Of a stretch of DNA of 14,134 nt, positions 1 through 6,850 are shown in pieces. Origin of the DNA: Euryarchaeota archaeon UBA495. Its GTDB lineage: Archaea > Thermoplasmatota > Poseidoniia > Poseidoniales > Poseidoniaceae. Numbering within the stretch: the stretch's first letter is position 1; the number at the start of each line of letters is the position of its first letter. The stretch covers positions 48,899-63,032 of the forward strand of contig DALQ01000102.1 of the NCBI GenBank assembly GCA_002496845.1. Reading direction: 5' to 3'. The notes beneath the pieces are model-generated. The model was not told the DNA's origin, did no database searches, and saw nothing but the letters and a program-made list of their open reading frames with translations. The position numbers and the translations under genes were made by a program.

Positions 1-121
1 TGAGGAAGAAGCCGAAGCCGAAGCCGAAGCCGAACCTGAACCCGAAGCCGAAGCCGAAGAGGCCCCCGCTGAAGAATCTGCGACCTGGGACGACGGCGAG
101 GACCCCTGGGACGGAGCGTGA
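1..121 (+). CDS. C-terminal end of an unidentified protein with an acidic Glu/Ala/Pro tail (5' truncated)
   Basis: An open frame enters from the left edge (first full codon at base 2) and ends at the TGA at 119-121. The 39 visible residues are alternating Glu-Ala and Glu-Pro followed by a Trp/Asp-rich end (TWDDGEDPWDGA). Such a tail is low in complexity and strongly acidic, so it says nothing about the enzyme or structure upstream. The stop overlaps the GTG start of the next gene in a GTGA arrangement, which suggests one operon and possible translational coupling with the decarboxylase-like gene. Function cannot be stated from this fragment. I am confident that it is coding, because codon periodicity is clear and the overlap is typical. 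Confidence 0.7.
   Translation, partial: EEEAEAEAEAEPEPEAEAEEAPAEESATWDDGEDPWDGA
8..58 (+). repeat. Imperfect GAAGCC hexanucleotide tandem repeat inside a coding tail
   Basis: GAA alternates with GCC (or CCT/CCC) through about eight units, giving an (Glu-Ala/Pro)n stretch. Two units near the middle carry proline codons instead of alanine. Hexamer repeats of this kind expand and contract in frame, so the tail length may vary between strains. Confidence 0.75.
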
Positions 122-924
122 ACGAGCGAATGGCTTGGCTCGCCGAGGGCTCCTCGGCGATGGTCGTGACCCCCATCGTGTCTGGGTGCGTTGTGCTGCT
201 GATCTCAGCGTTCATCGACCCGCTGTTTGGGTTGGGCCCCTTGCTCGGCGTCCTCCTGCTTTGTGGTGCCTCGTGGCTCCTTCTTCGTTTTCGAGATCCG
301 CCTCGGCGCATCCCACAAGACGCCGGCGTCCTTCTTGCTCCAATCGACGGCACCGTTGTGCACCTTCGTCGCGAACGCCCAACGCACCGTCGTCCTGAGG
401 CCAACACGCCCCCTGACAAGGTCATCGAGGACCTCGGCGGTGGACCATGGATCGCCGGGGCAAGTTCCTCCTCCTTCGCCACCGAGCAACGCTTTGCTCC
501 GGTCCAAGACAAAGGTAAGGACGACGTGTGGTGCTTGCGCATCGCCGTTGGGTCCCTCGACCTCCAAGTCCATCGCACGCCGATGGCGGGGACGGTTCGC
601 GCCGGCGAACATCGTCGGGCGGTCGACGGGCTCTCCGAGCGCCTCCGATGGGTCATTGAATCGAATGGCCGACGTGTTGAGCTCCTCGCTCATTTGGTCC
701 GACCCCGCCTCGCCCTAACGCCGCTGGCCGTTCCCGGCGAAGAGGTGCGCCGCGGGCAACGGCTGGCCTTCATGTCGACCACTCCCGTGTTGGAACTTCG
801 CGTTCCGGCGGACGCTTGGACGCCTGCAACCACCCTGCCGAGCATGGACGAGCGGGCCAACGGTCAAGAGGTCCAAGCCGGGACCACCGTCTTGTTCCAC
901 CCCTTGTGGGACGCGGAGGAATGA
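118..924 (+). CDS. Phosphatidylserine/archaetidylserine decarboxylase-like membrane protein with degenerate active-site motifs
   Basis: 268 residues. Two hydrophobic segments (about 14-33 and 39-57) are followed by RDPPR (59-63) and a PIDGTV motif (75-80), the usual opening of the short PSD/Asd family, whose pyruvoyl enzymes decarboxylate serine phospholipids at the membrane. The family motif D-x-H-x-N-R appears as D148-L-Q-V-H152-R153, so the usual His is Gln. The Gly-Ser dipeptide where family members cleave themselves to form the pyruvoyl group is missing near the C-terminus: the region reads FMSTTP (218-223), followed by the expected LELRVP strand. The fold therefore looks conserved, but self-processing and catalysis are doubtful. 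The GTG start overlaps the previous stop by four bases; ATG at 130 is an alternative start, with a GGAG at 113-116. The stop overlaps the next gene. The family call is fairly firm; the activity is not. Confidence 0.7.
   Translation: MNERMAWLAEGSSAMVVTPIVSGCVVLLISAFIDPLFGLGPLLGVLLLCGASWLLLRFRDPPRRIPQDAGVLLAPIDGTVVHLRRERPTHRRPEANTPPDKVIEDLGGGPWIAGASSSSFATEQRFAPVQDKGKDDVWCLRIAVGSLDLQVHRTPMAGTVRAGEHRRAVDGLSERLRWVIESNGRRVELLAHLVRPRLALTPLAVPGEEVRRGQRLAFMSTTPVLELRVPADAWTPATTLPSMDERANGQEVQAGTTVLFHPLWDAEE
915..920 (+). promoter_or_regulatory. Shine-Dalgarno GGAGGA bearing on the hydrolase start
   Basis: GGAGGA lies directly against the ATG at 921, leaving no spacer, but six bases before an in-frame GTG at 927. 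Spacing therefore favours GTG 927, while the ATGA overlap with the upstream stop favours ATG 921. The two proteins differ by only two residues. Confidence 0.5.
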
Positions 925-2000
925 GCGTGAATCGGACCCTTCCCGCGGCCGTCGCCTTGCTGATGTTTCTCATGCCGTACGGGTATTTTCAGGCCGGCAT
1001 GATCGTGTACAGCGGCGCGACCTTGGCTGAACCGACCTGCGAGGACCATGCCCCCTACAACACGCCAGCCGCTTACACGCCCCACCTCTGGGGAACGGAC
1101 ATGATTGAGGCCGCGGCCAGCAACCTCACGATCAACATCACGGCGGAAGCGCCGGACGGTCTTGCGACCTGGTCCATGCCGGTGTGGTCCAACGCCACCG
1201 TTTCCATGGAAGAGGAGCCAATCGACCTCAAGGCGTGGGTCATTGAACAAGACCCTAACGAACCGTGGGTGCTCTTGGTCCACGGCATCCGTTCCTGCAA
1301 GGCCAACCACGAGGTCCTCCTCCCCGGCGGAATGCTGGCCGAGGCTGGATACAACGTGGTGATCATGGACATGCGCGATCATTGGGAAAGCACGCTGGAG
1401 GACGGGCAGGTTTCGGCCGGACAGAAAGAATGGCGCGACGTTGTCGCCGTTTGGCAGTGGATCCAGGACGAGAAGGGGGTGCCTGCTGAACGCATCGGCG
1501 TGATGGGGGCCTCGATGGGAGCGGGCACCGTGGGCATCGCGTTTGCCCAAGAAGAGCGCATGGCCAGCGTGTTCCTCGATTCACCGTTCTCCAACATGGG
1601 CGACATCATCGTCGAAGAACTCGCCTTCAGGGGGTATCCTACTTTCCTGAAGGACGCCGGGATTTTTGCCGGGCGCGTCAGTTCTGGTGAGGACTTGGTC
1701 GCGTTCAACCCCATCGATGGGGCCCACGCCATCGGCAACCGGAGCATGACCATCGTCCACGGTGAAGACGATTTGCGCATCCGAATCCATCATGGCGAGT
1801 CGATCTGCGATGCAGCAACAGAAGCGGCCACAGACCCAACTCGGGTGAATTGTTGGTTTGAATCGAGCCAAGTGACCTTTGACAGCACCAACGACGGAAA
1901 CGTCGTGGAAGGACACGTGACCTTGATGCTGACGCACACGCCGATTTACGAACAGCGCTTGCTTGAGTGGGCCGACGGCCTGCGTGCCACGGCAGGTTGA
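921..2000 (+). CDS. Membrane-anchored, exported alpha/beta hydrolase (serine hydrolase)
   Basis: 359 residues from ATG 921. An N-terminal hydrophobic segment (about 7-31) looks like a signal anchor or signal peptide, so the catalytic domain probably faces outside. The alpha/beta-hydrolase elements are in order: the oxyanion-side strand and HG (LLVHG, 118-122), the nucleophile elbow GASMG (196-200, Ser198), an acidic GEDD (281-284) after a late strand as candidate acid, and His332 in EGHVT. Four cysteines at 40, 126, 296 and 311 would allow two disulfides outside the cell. The domain resembles peptidase/esterase-like hydrolases of the dienelactone and S9 type; the substrate is unknown. The start overlaps the previous stop (ATGA), and the next gene begins 32 bases after this stop, so it probably belongs to an operon with the decarboxylase-like protein. 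Esterase, lipase or peptidase cannot be told apart here. Confidence 0.8.
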   Translation: MSVNRTLPAAVALLMFLMPYGYFQAGMIVYSGATLAEPTCEDHAPYNTPAAYTPHLWGTDMIEAAASNLTINITAEAPDGLATWSMPVWSNATVSMEEEPIDLKAWVIEQDPNEPWVLLVHGIRSCKANHEVLLPGGMLAEAGYNVVIMDMRDHWESTLEDGQVSAGQKEWRDVVAVWQWIQDEKGVPAERIGVMGASMGAGTVGIAFAQEERMASVFLDSPFSNMGDIIVEELAFRGYPTFLKDAGIFAGRVSSGEDLVAFNPIDGAHAIGNRSMTIVHGEDDLRIRIHHGESICDAATEAATDPTRVNCWFESSQVTFDSTNDGNVVEGHVTLMLTHTPIYEQRLLEWADGLRATAG

Positions 2001-2032
2001 AACCGGGTTCGTTGCAGCCGGAGTCGAGGGAC

Positions 2033-3193
2033 ATGGCCACACGGTTGACCTTGGTCGGGCAGGGCGAGAAAGCCCAACGGGTGCATGACCTCGTGAAGGC
2101 GCCGGCCAACACGCCAGAATCCCGGCGACGTCAAGCCAGTTGGGACGCGAGCCGCCCGGCGACGGTGTACACCACGCCCGAGATGTTGCCCGATGGAACG
2201 CCGTGTTCTGCGGCCACGGTGATCCTTCGTACCAAGGGATGCCATTGGTGGTGGTCCAGCGGCTGCACCTTCTGTGGTTACTTCAACGACACACGCGATG
2301 ACGTGACAGAGGCTGATTTGCAGGCGCAATGGGATTGGTCTGCGGCCAAATTGAACGGCTTCGCGGATGTGCAGATGGTGAAGGTGTACACCTCAGGTTC
2401 CCTGCTTGAGGACCGTGAAATTCCCGTGGGCTTCCAAGAACGCGTGCTGCGTGAATGCGCGGAACGAGGACTTCACCTGATCGTCGAAAGCCGGACCGAA
2501 CAACTCACCCAAGCGAAGTTGGCTTGGGCCACGTCGATCAACGCCGACTTCACGGTCGCCATTGGACTCGAAGCCTACGACGACGAGGTGCTCCGTTTCC
2601 ACGTCAACAAAGGATTCAGCGTTCGGTCGTACGACCGCGCCGTGGCCAACCTGAAGGAGGCCGGTCTTCGGGTCAAGGCGTACCTGATGTTCAAACCCCC
2701 ATTCATGAGCGAAGCCGACGCCTTGGACCACATCGTGGACTGGATTGCGGCCATCGCAGAAGACGCCGATGAGATCTCCATCAACCCGATGAACATCCAA
2801 GGAGGCACCGTCATCGATCGTCTGCACCGTGCCCGACAGTACCGTCCACCCTGGCTCTGGTCGTTGGTCGAAATGATTCGCCGCGCTCACCCCCTCGTTC
2901 ATCCAGAGGGTGGCGTGAACGGTGACGCCGACCAAATCAGCCGGCTGATTGTTCACCCGACCGCGGGCGGGCGGGTTCGTGGTTCGCACAACTGCGGATC
3001 GTGCGATGCGGACGTCGTTGCGGCCATCGAACGCTACGCTGTTTCGGGCGATTTGCTGGAATTTGACGGTCTCAGCTGTGCATGCGAGGCCCGCTGGGCG
3101 GCAGATTTGGACCTTGAACGGGCCCTTCCGGCCCCGCTTGGGCTTTCACCATCGCGGCGTGCCCCTGCCGCTGAACGGCTGAGGGCGCCCTGA
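2033..3193 (+). CDS. Radical SAM protein of the archaeosine-synthase RaSEA type
   Basis: 386 residues from ATG 2033, with GGAG at 2020-2023 nine bases upstream. A GTG-started extension to 1967 would overlap the hydrolase gene and is unlikely. The iron-sulfur cysteines lie in a C-x7-C-x2-C pattern (Cys70, Cys78, Cys81) inside a KGCHWWWSSGCTFCGYF stretch. This matches the Elp3-like family of archaeal radical SAM proteins to which RaSEA belongs rather than the standard CxxxCxxC. Downstream are the TIM-barrel strands VKVYTSGS (117-123) and the VAIGLEAYDDE region (175-185), typical of this family. A second cysteine group near the C-terminus (Cys321, 324, 349, 351) probably binds metal. RaSEA works with ArcS to turn a lysine adduct at position 15 of tRNA into archaeosine. 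ArcS is not in this window. A different Elp3-like function is the main alternative. Confidence 0.75.
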   Translation: MATRLTLVGQGEKAQRVHDLVKAPANTPESRRRQASWDASRPATVYTTPEMLPDGTPCSAATVILRTKGCHWWWSSGCTFCGYFNDTRDDVTEADLQAQWDWSAAKLNGFADVQMVKVYTSGSLLEDREIPVGFQERVLRECAERGLHLIVESRTEQLTQAKLAWATSINADFTVAIGLEAYDDEVLRFHVNKGFSVRSYDRAVANLKEAGLRVKAYLMFKPPFMSEADALDHIVDWIAAIAEDADEISINPMNIQGGTVIDRLHRARQYRPPWLWSLVEMIRRAHPLVHPEGGVNGDADQISRLIVHPTAGGRVRGSHNCGSCDADVVAAIERYAVSGDLLEFDGLSCACEARWAADLDLERALPAPLGLSPSRRAPAAERLRAP

Positions 3194-3352
3194 CGCGGTT
3201 GTCCACCTTCGCTGCCTTCGGTGGTGAATCTTTATGTCCGTGCCTCAGGTGGGTCAAACGCCCCATTGGGGCTCCATGTGGTGGCTCCTTTGGCATCAAC
3301 AGACATCATCCACGAATCCACGGTCGGCGATGCCGAACCCGAATCCAGCCGA
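3194..3352 (+). other. Intergenic region, possible promoter for the downstream membrane-protein cluster
   Basis: This is the largest gap in the window if the next gene starts at ATG 3353. It contains a weak CCACC/GGTGG inverted repeat (3203-3207 and 3220-3224) with an 11-base loop, too weak to call a terminator. A T-rich TATA-like element follows. The right part, from about 3290, keeps coding-like third positions and may be the 5' end of the next gene. Confidence 0.4.
3228..3237 (+). promoter_or_regulatory. Candidate archaeal TATA box (box A), weak
   Basis: ATCTTTATGT is the most AT-rich short stretch in the gap and resembles an archaeal box A (TTTATA-like). Transcription would then begin near 3260. 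The element lacks a clear purine-rich BRE and is a poor match, so it is only a candidate. Its position before the membrane-protein/GTPase cluster supports a new transcription unit starting here. Confidence 0.25.
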
Positions 3353-3562
3353 ATGGTCCTCGTTCTTCTCGGCGTTGGGCTCCTTGGCCTCTTTGCCTTG
3401 TTCAGCAATGTGTTTGGTTGGGACAGCGTCCCGGTCCTTGGCGATCTGGTGCCGTTGCTCGGGAACCTTGGCGGCAGCGGAATCTGGTACTACCTCATTG
3501 GCCTGATGGTGGCCGCCGCGGCCATTGTGTCAACGGTCATCGGCGAGGTGCTGTCCGAATAA
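3353..3562 (+). CDS. Small two-helix membrane protein, partner candidate for the oxidase-like protein
   Basis: 69 residues from ATG 3353. It has two hydrophobic segments (about 1-19 and 44-66) joined by a Gly/Pro/Leu-rich loop (PVLGDLVPLLGNLGG, 27-41) and ends with a short acidic tail. I do not recognise the family. The start is uncertain. ATG 3353 has no clear Shine-Dalgarno. An in-frame TTG at 3290 would add 21 residues with a GGTGG upstream, and third-position GC looks coding back to about there. The stop is 14 bases before the start of the oxidase-like gene, and that gap holds its ribosome-binding site, so the two are almost certainly co-transcribed. By position and size it could be a small accessory subunit of the large membrane protein; this is inference only. 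Confidence 0.6.
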   Translation: MVLVLLGVGLLGLFALFSNVFGWDSVPVLGDLVPLLGNLGGSGIWYYLIGLMVAAAAIVSTVIGEVLSE

Positions 3563-3563
3563 G

Positions 3564-3570
3564 GGAGGTG
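3564..3570 (+). promoter_or_regulatory. Strong Shine-Dalgarno GGAGGTG for the oxidase-like gene
   Basis: GGAGGTG sits six bases before ATG 3577 and matches the archaeal 16S anti-Shine-Dalgarno closely. It fixes the start, because an ATG at 3573 is in another frame. Confidence 0.75.
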
Positions 3571-3576
3571 TGATGC

Positions 3577-5559
3577 ATGGAACCTGTTTTCATTTCCGTC
3601 GGCGTGATGGTCGGCGCTCTTCTCCTTGTCGCGTACTACGTCCAGAACGGCATTGGTGGCATGAGCACGCCGATGCAGACCCTTGGGCGATTCTTGCTCA
3701 TCAAGGCCCCTGCCGGCGCTGTGGACCTGTTTGACGACAGCGCAGGACGCGGTGGCCAAACGTGGGCTCGCTTTGGGCTCGCTTGGCTGGTGCTCGCCGG
3801 CGCTCTCGGCTTTGTTGCCCGATGGCACGACTGGGACGCCACCGCCCTCGACTCCCTCGCCAGCCTCGGTTGGTCGTACGACGACGGCAGCGGCCTTGCT
3901 ACCACCGTGAGCACGACCTTGCGCACCGGTCTGGTGATGATTTTCATCGGCACCACCCTGACCGCGGTGGCCCGCACCTCCGGTGGACGGCTTTGCAGCG
4001 AGGCCAGCGCCTCGATGATGGCCCTCGTCTTCAACAGCGTGTCCCTTTTCACCCTCCTCCTTCCAACCGTTGCCGGCCTGTTTGGTCTGGATGCGGCCAC
4101 GGAAGACCTCCTCGTGAAGGTCGTTTCCTCTGTGGTGCTGCACAGCATCGTCGGTGGAGCCCTGCTGGTGAACGTGCTCATCACCTTGGCCAACCGTGGC
4201 GAGGCGCCGGTGACCTACACCAGCTGGTTCCTTCTCAACGCCCTCGTGGTCATGCTCGTGGCGCCGTTCCTCTACATCGGTGGAGAGCTCGCTGGCGGCA
4301 CCCAAACGGTGTGGCTCGCACAAGCCGCCCTCGAAGGTTGGCTGCCCCTCGCGCTGATGCTTGGAACGGCTTACGCCGTGATCCCCGCCGCCGCAGAGCG
4401 TGCCATCTGGTCCTCGTCGCTCTCGACGGTGTCTCTTGCCCTTCTGTTCCTCACCGTTCCCGCGGTGTCCGTTCGGCAGGTCGACGCTCCAGTCTTGCTC
4501 GAAAACCTCGGTGGCATCCTGATGACCTTCGGTATGCTTCCGCTTCTCGCCGCTTCGGTCAACCTTCTGCAGACGGCCCGCTCTGGCGCCTCTCAGGTCT
4601 TCTCCACCCCTGCCGGCCTTGCCGGTGTGCTGGCGATGTTCCTCCTGCCCATCTACGCCGTTGGTACGTACTTCAGCGGGATGGAGACCCTGGTCGGTGA
4701 AGCGACCCTGCATGGCCTCAACACGTCCCTCTCTCACGGCCTCTTCTTCTCCGTCGGTGGTCTGCTGGCCCTCTCCGCAACGATCGGTTACCTGCCGCAG
4801 GCCAACGGTCGTGCTCCAGCCGAAAGCGGCGGTGCGTCCACGGCCGTCTGGATGGTCGCCCTCGGCGGCTTCCTCGCCACGGTGTCCACCGCCCTCTCCA
4901 GCCTCGCTGTGCGCGCCGTCGAACGCAGCGTTTCGGACGAGGACGTCCTCGAGGCGGTGTTGGCCAACATGGCAGGCTTCGACCTCGTCGGGGCCTTCCT
5001 GTTCTACGGCGTCGCCCTCGGCTTCATGGTCGCGGCCTCGGTCAGCGTCCGCATCGGATTCTCTCCCTCCACCGCCACGGCATCGGTGGGCAGCGACATC
5101 CGCTCCTACGCGCTTTCTGTGGGCACGACCAGCATCCGTTCCTTGCTTGGACGGGGCGTTGGACTTGACACGGACCTCATCATCGGAAGCGGCGAGAAGG
5201 CCGCCTCTGGGTCGACGGTCATCGCGGTCCGGGCCGACCTCCACAACGACGAGGTCACGGAATTCCCTGAATCAGAATCCGAGGCTCCTGAAGAACTCCA
5301 GATGCTCGCGGACTTCCTTGATGAGACCAAGCAAGACGTGTTCTCCTTCTTCCGGTCCATCGACCTCGACGACAGCGGCTCCATCGACGCCCGCGAATTG
5401 CAGAACGCTCTTCGCAGCGCCAAGATCGCCAACCTTCCTCCATGGGACATGGGTCGCCTCATCGCCGCCATCGACATCGACGGCGACGGCCAGATCAACC
5501 TGCCCGAGCTCGACATCACCGTCGCTCGCTTGCGCAGCCCTTCCCTTGAGGAAGAATGA
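3577..5559 (+). CDS. Polytopic protein resembling heme-copper oxidase subunit I without metal ligands, with two C-terminal EF-hands
   Basis: 660 residues with about 13 hydrophobic segments (between 5 and 490), then a polar linker and two EF-hands. The helix order and several loops read like the CcoN/COX1 family: the RTSGGRLCSE turn (133-142), AYAVIPAAAERAIWSSSLS (265-283, compare YYxxPxxxGRPxYSxxLS) and HGLNTSLSHGLF...GYLP (379-407, compare the GHxHxGxxGF...P helix). The histidines that bind heme and CuB in real oxidases are absent: the GH of helix VI is replaced by E253-G254-W255, the HH after helix VII by a PAVSVRQ stretch (295-301), and the HxH of helix X by SLS (384-386). Only five histidines occur in all. 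The EF-hand loops are canonical: D596-D598-S600-S602-D604-E607 and D633-D635-D637-Q639-N641-E644. This suggests a calcium-sensing, non-redox membrane protein. Family assignment is by eye, so moderate confidence. Confidence 0.6.
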   Translation: MEPVFISVGVMVGALLLVAYYVQNGIGGMSTPMQTLGRFLLIKAPAGAVDLFDDSAGRGGQTWARFGLAWLVLAGALGFVARWHDWDATALDSLASLGWSYDDGSGLATTVSTTLRTGLVMIFIGTTLTAVARTSGGRLCSEASASMMALVFNSVSLFTLLLPTVAGLFGLDAATEDLLVKVVSSVVLHSIVGGALLVNVLITLANRGEAPVTYTSWFLLNALVVMLVAPFLYIGGELAGGTQTVWLAQAALEGWLPLALMLGTAYAVIPAAAERAIWSSSLSTVSLALLFLTVPAVSVRQVDAPVLLENLGGILMTFGMLPLLAASVNLLQTARSGASQVFSTPAGLAGVLAMFLLPIYAVGTYFSGMETLVGEATLHGLNTSLSHGLFFSVGGLLALSATIGYLPQANGRAPAESGGASTAVWMVALGGFLATVSTALSSLAVRAVERSVSDEDVLEAVLANMAGFDLVGAFLFYGVALGFMVAASVSVRIGFSPSTATASVGSDIRSYALSVGTTSIRSLLGRGVGLDTDLIIGSGEKAASGSTVIAVRADLHNDEVTEFPESESEAPEELQMLADFLDETKQDVFSFFRSIDLDDSGSIDARELQNALRSAKIANLPPWDMGRLIAAIDIDGDGQINLPELDITVARLRSPSLEEE

Positions 5560-5566
5560 GGGGGGT
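5560..5566 (+). promoter_or_regulatory. G-run acting as a possible Shine-Dalgarno for a CTG start
   Basis: Six Gs and a T directly follow the TGA of the oxidase-like gene and lie five bases before CTG 5572. GGGGGT is a near match to GGAGGT. The same run is a likely place for a one-base sequencing or assembly error. Confidence 0.35.
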
Positions 5567-5571
5567 CCGCC

Positions 5572-6849
5572 CTGCGCATCGGGCTGGTCGGAAAGCCCAA
5601 CGTCGGGAAATCCACGTTCTTCGCGGCGACCACGCTGGCGAAGGTGGACATCGCCAACTATCCCTTCTGCACCATTGATCCGAACGTCGGTGTGGCCTTT
5701 CCACGTGCTCGCCTGCCTTGTCCGTGCGGCGAACTTCGTGCGCGGCTCATCGAAGAGGGGCGTTTCGAGGAGACCGATGACGGGCGCGGAGGGGCCATCT
5801 GCTCACCAAGAACCGGCACATGCCAGGGCTTCGAACGGCAGGTCCCCGTCGCGTTGGTGGACGTGGCAGGTCTTGTCCCGGGTGCTTCCGAAGGACGTGG
5901 ACGCGGCAACGCCTTCTTGGCCGATTTGGCCGGTTGCGACGCTTTGATTCAGGTCGTGGACGGTGCTGCGGCCACCGACGTTGAGGGCAACCCGATTGCT
6001 CCAGCCAGCGACCCAGTGGCCGCGGCCGCGTCGATCGCTCACGAAGTGACCTTCCTCACGACCGAATTGGAACAGTGGATTGCCGGCGTGTTGGCCGACG
6101 GTTGGTCCCGTGGTGTTCGCCGTGTCCAAGCCGAGGGCGAACGCGGGCTGCAGGGGTTCCTTGTGGAGCGGCTGAGCGGTCTTGGTGCGACGAACGCCCT
6201 CATTGGATCTGCCTTGGATGCGCTGCGGAACGGTGGGCACGACCTTGGGCAACCATGGACGTGGGGCGATGAAGAGATGGGCACCTTGGCCAAGGCCCTA
6301 CGCCGGGGCTTGTTCCCCTTGCATGTCGCGGTCAACAAATTGGACATGGCTCCGGAGGGCGTGATGGATCACCTTTCCCTCGAGGTTCCGGCGACCGCCT
6401 GCCTTGCGGACATGGAGTTGGCCTTGCGTCGTGCTGATGCTGCAGGTCTGATCCGTTACCGGACGGGAGACACCGATTTCCTCGTTTCAGAAGACGCTCC
6501 TCTGTCGGATGCTCAACGTGCTGCCTTGGAACGCATGCGCGGTGCGCTGTCCACGGCGGGTGGCACCGGCATCGAAGCATTGCTTGACGCGGTGGTCTTC
6601 GGCACGCTTGATCGCATCGTGGTTTACCCTGTTCAGGATGAAGGACGATGGGTCGACGGCGACGGTCGCGTGCTCCCAGATGCCCTGGTGGTTCCTGCCG
6701 GCATCACCGCCAAGGCGGTCGCAGGCCGTGTGCACACCGATTTGGAAGCCGGCTTCATCCGTGGCGTGGACGGGCGAACTCGACGCGTGGTTGGGGCAGA
6801 TCACGAACTCGAGGACGGAGACGTCCTCAAGATTCACGCCAAGACCTGA
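5572..6849 (+). CDS. OBG-family GTPase, archaeal translation-associated type (YchF/Ola1 relative)
   Basis: 425 residues if started at CTG 5572. GTPase motifs are in order: G1 P-loop GKPNVGKST (7-15), a YPFCTIDPNVG switch region (30-40), G3 DVAGL (97-101) and G4 NKLD (255-258), then a C-terminal TGS domain (about 347-424). A cysteine-bearing insertion (Cys50, 52, 77, 84) before G3 is what I expect in the archaeal branch of the family. These proteins are ribosome-associated NTPases with a role in translation or stress. No ATG, GTG or TTG lies in frame between the upstream stop (5557-5559) and the P-loop; the first is GTG 5644, which would delete G1. CTG 5572 gives the usual family start (x-RIGLVGKPNVGKST). 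Alternatively, one G fewer in 5560-5565 would join ATG 5556, in an ATGA overlap, to this frame. Confidence 0.88.
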   Translation: MRIGLVGKPNVGKSTFFAATTLAKVDIANYPFCTIDPNVGVAFPRARLPCPCGELRARLIEEGRFEETDDGRGGAICSPRTGTCQGFERQVPVALVDVAGLVPGASEGRGRGNAFLADLAGCDALIQVVDGAAATDVEGNPIAPASDPVAAAASIAHEVTFLTTELEQWIAGVLADGWSRGVRRVQAEGERGLQGFLVERLSGLGATNALIGSALDALRNGGHDLGQPWTWGDEEMGTLAKALRRGLFPLHVAVNKLDMAPEGVMDHLSLEVPATACLADMELALRRADAAGLIRYRTGDTDFLVSEDAPLSDAQRAALERMRGALSTAGGTGIEALLDAVVFGTLDRIVVYPVQDEGRWVDGDGRVLPDALVVPAGITAKAVAGRVHTDLEAGFIRGVDGRTRRVVGADHELEDGDVLKIHAKT

Positions 6850-6850
6850 T

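Noticed and set aside
1..60. The GAAGCC repeat as a CRISPR-like or regulatory array
   Set aside because: It is a six-base in-frame repeat without spacers, inside a coding tail.
3203..3224. Inverted repeat CCACC/GGTGG as a transcription terminator after the radical SAM gene
   Set aside because: The stem is only five pairs with an 11-base loop and no following T-run, so it is not supported.
3490..5244. A 584-codon open frame on the minus strand opposite the oxidase-like gene
   Set aside because: Its translation is rich in Gly, His, Arg, Glu and Asp with no hydrophobic core or motif, which is the typical shadow of a GC-rich gene. The plus-strand frame has clear membrane helices, EF-hands and a strong ribosome-binding site.
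4619..5947. A 442-codon plus-strand frame running across the end of the oxidase-like gene into the GTPase
   Set aside because: Its product is Ser/Pro/Arg-rich low-complexity sequence, and it overlaps two genes with convincing motifs in another frame.
5644..6849. GTPase starting at GTG 5644
   Set aside because: That start removes the P-loop GKPNVGKST, which is intact and in frame upstream, and the usual family N-terminus.
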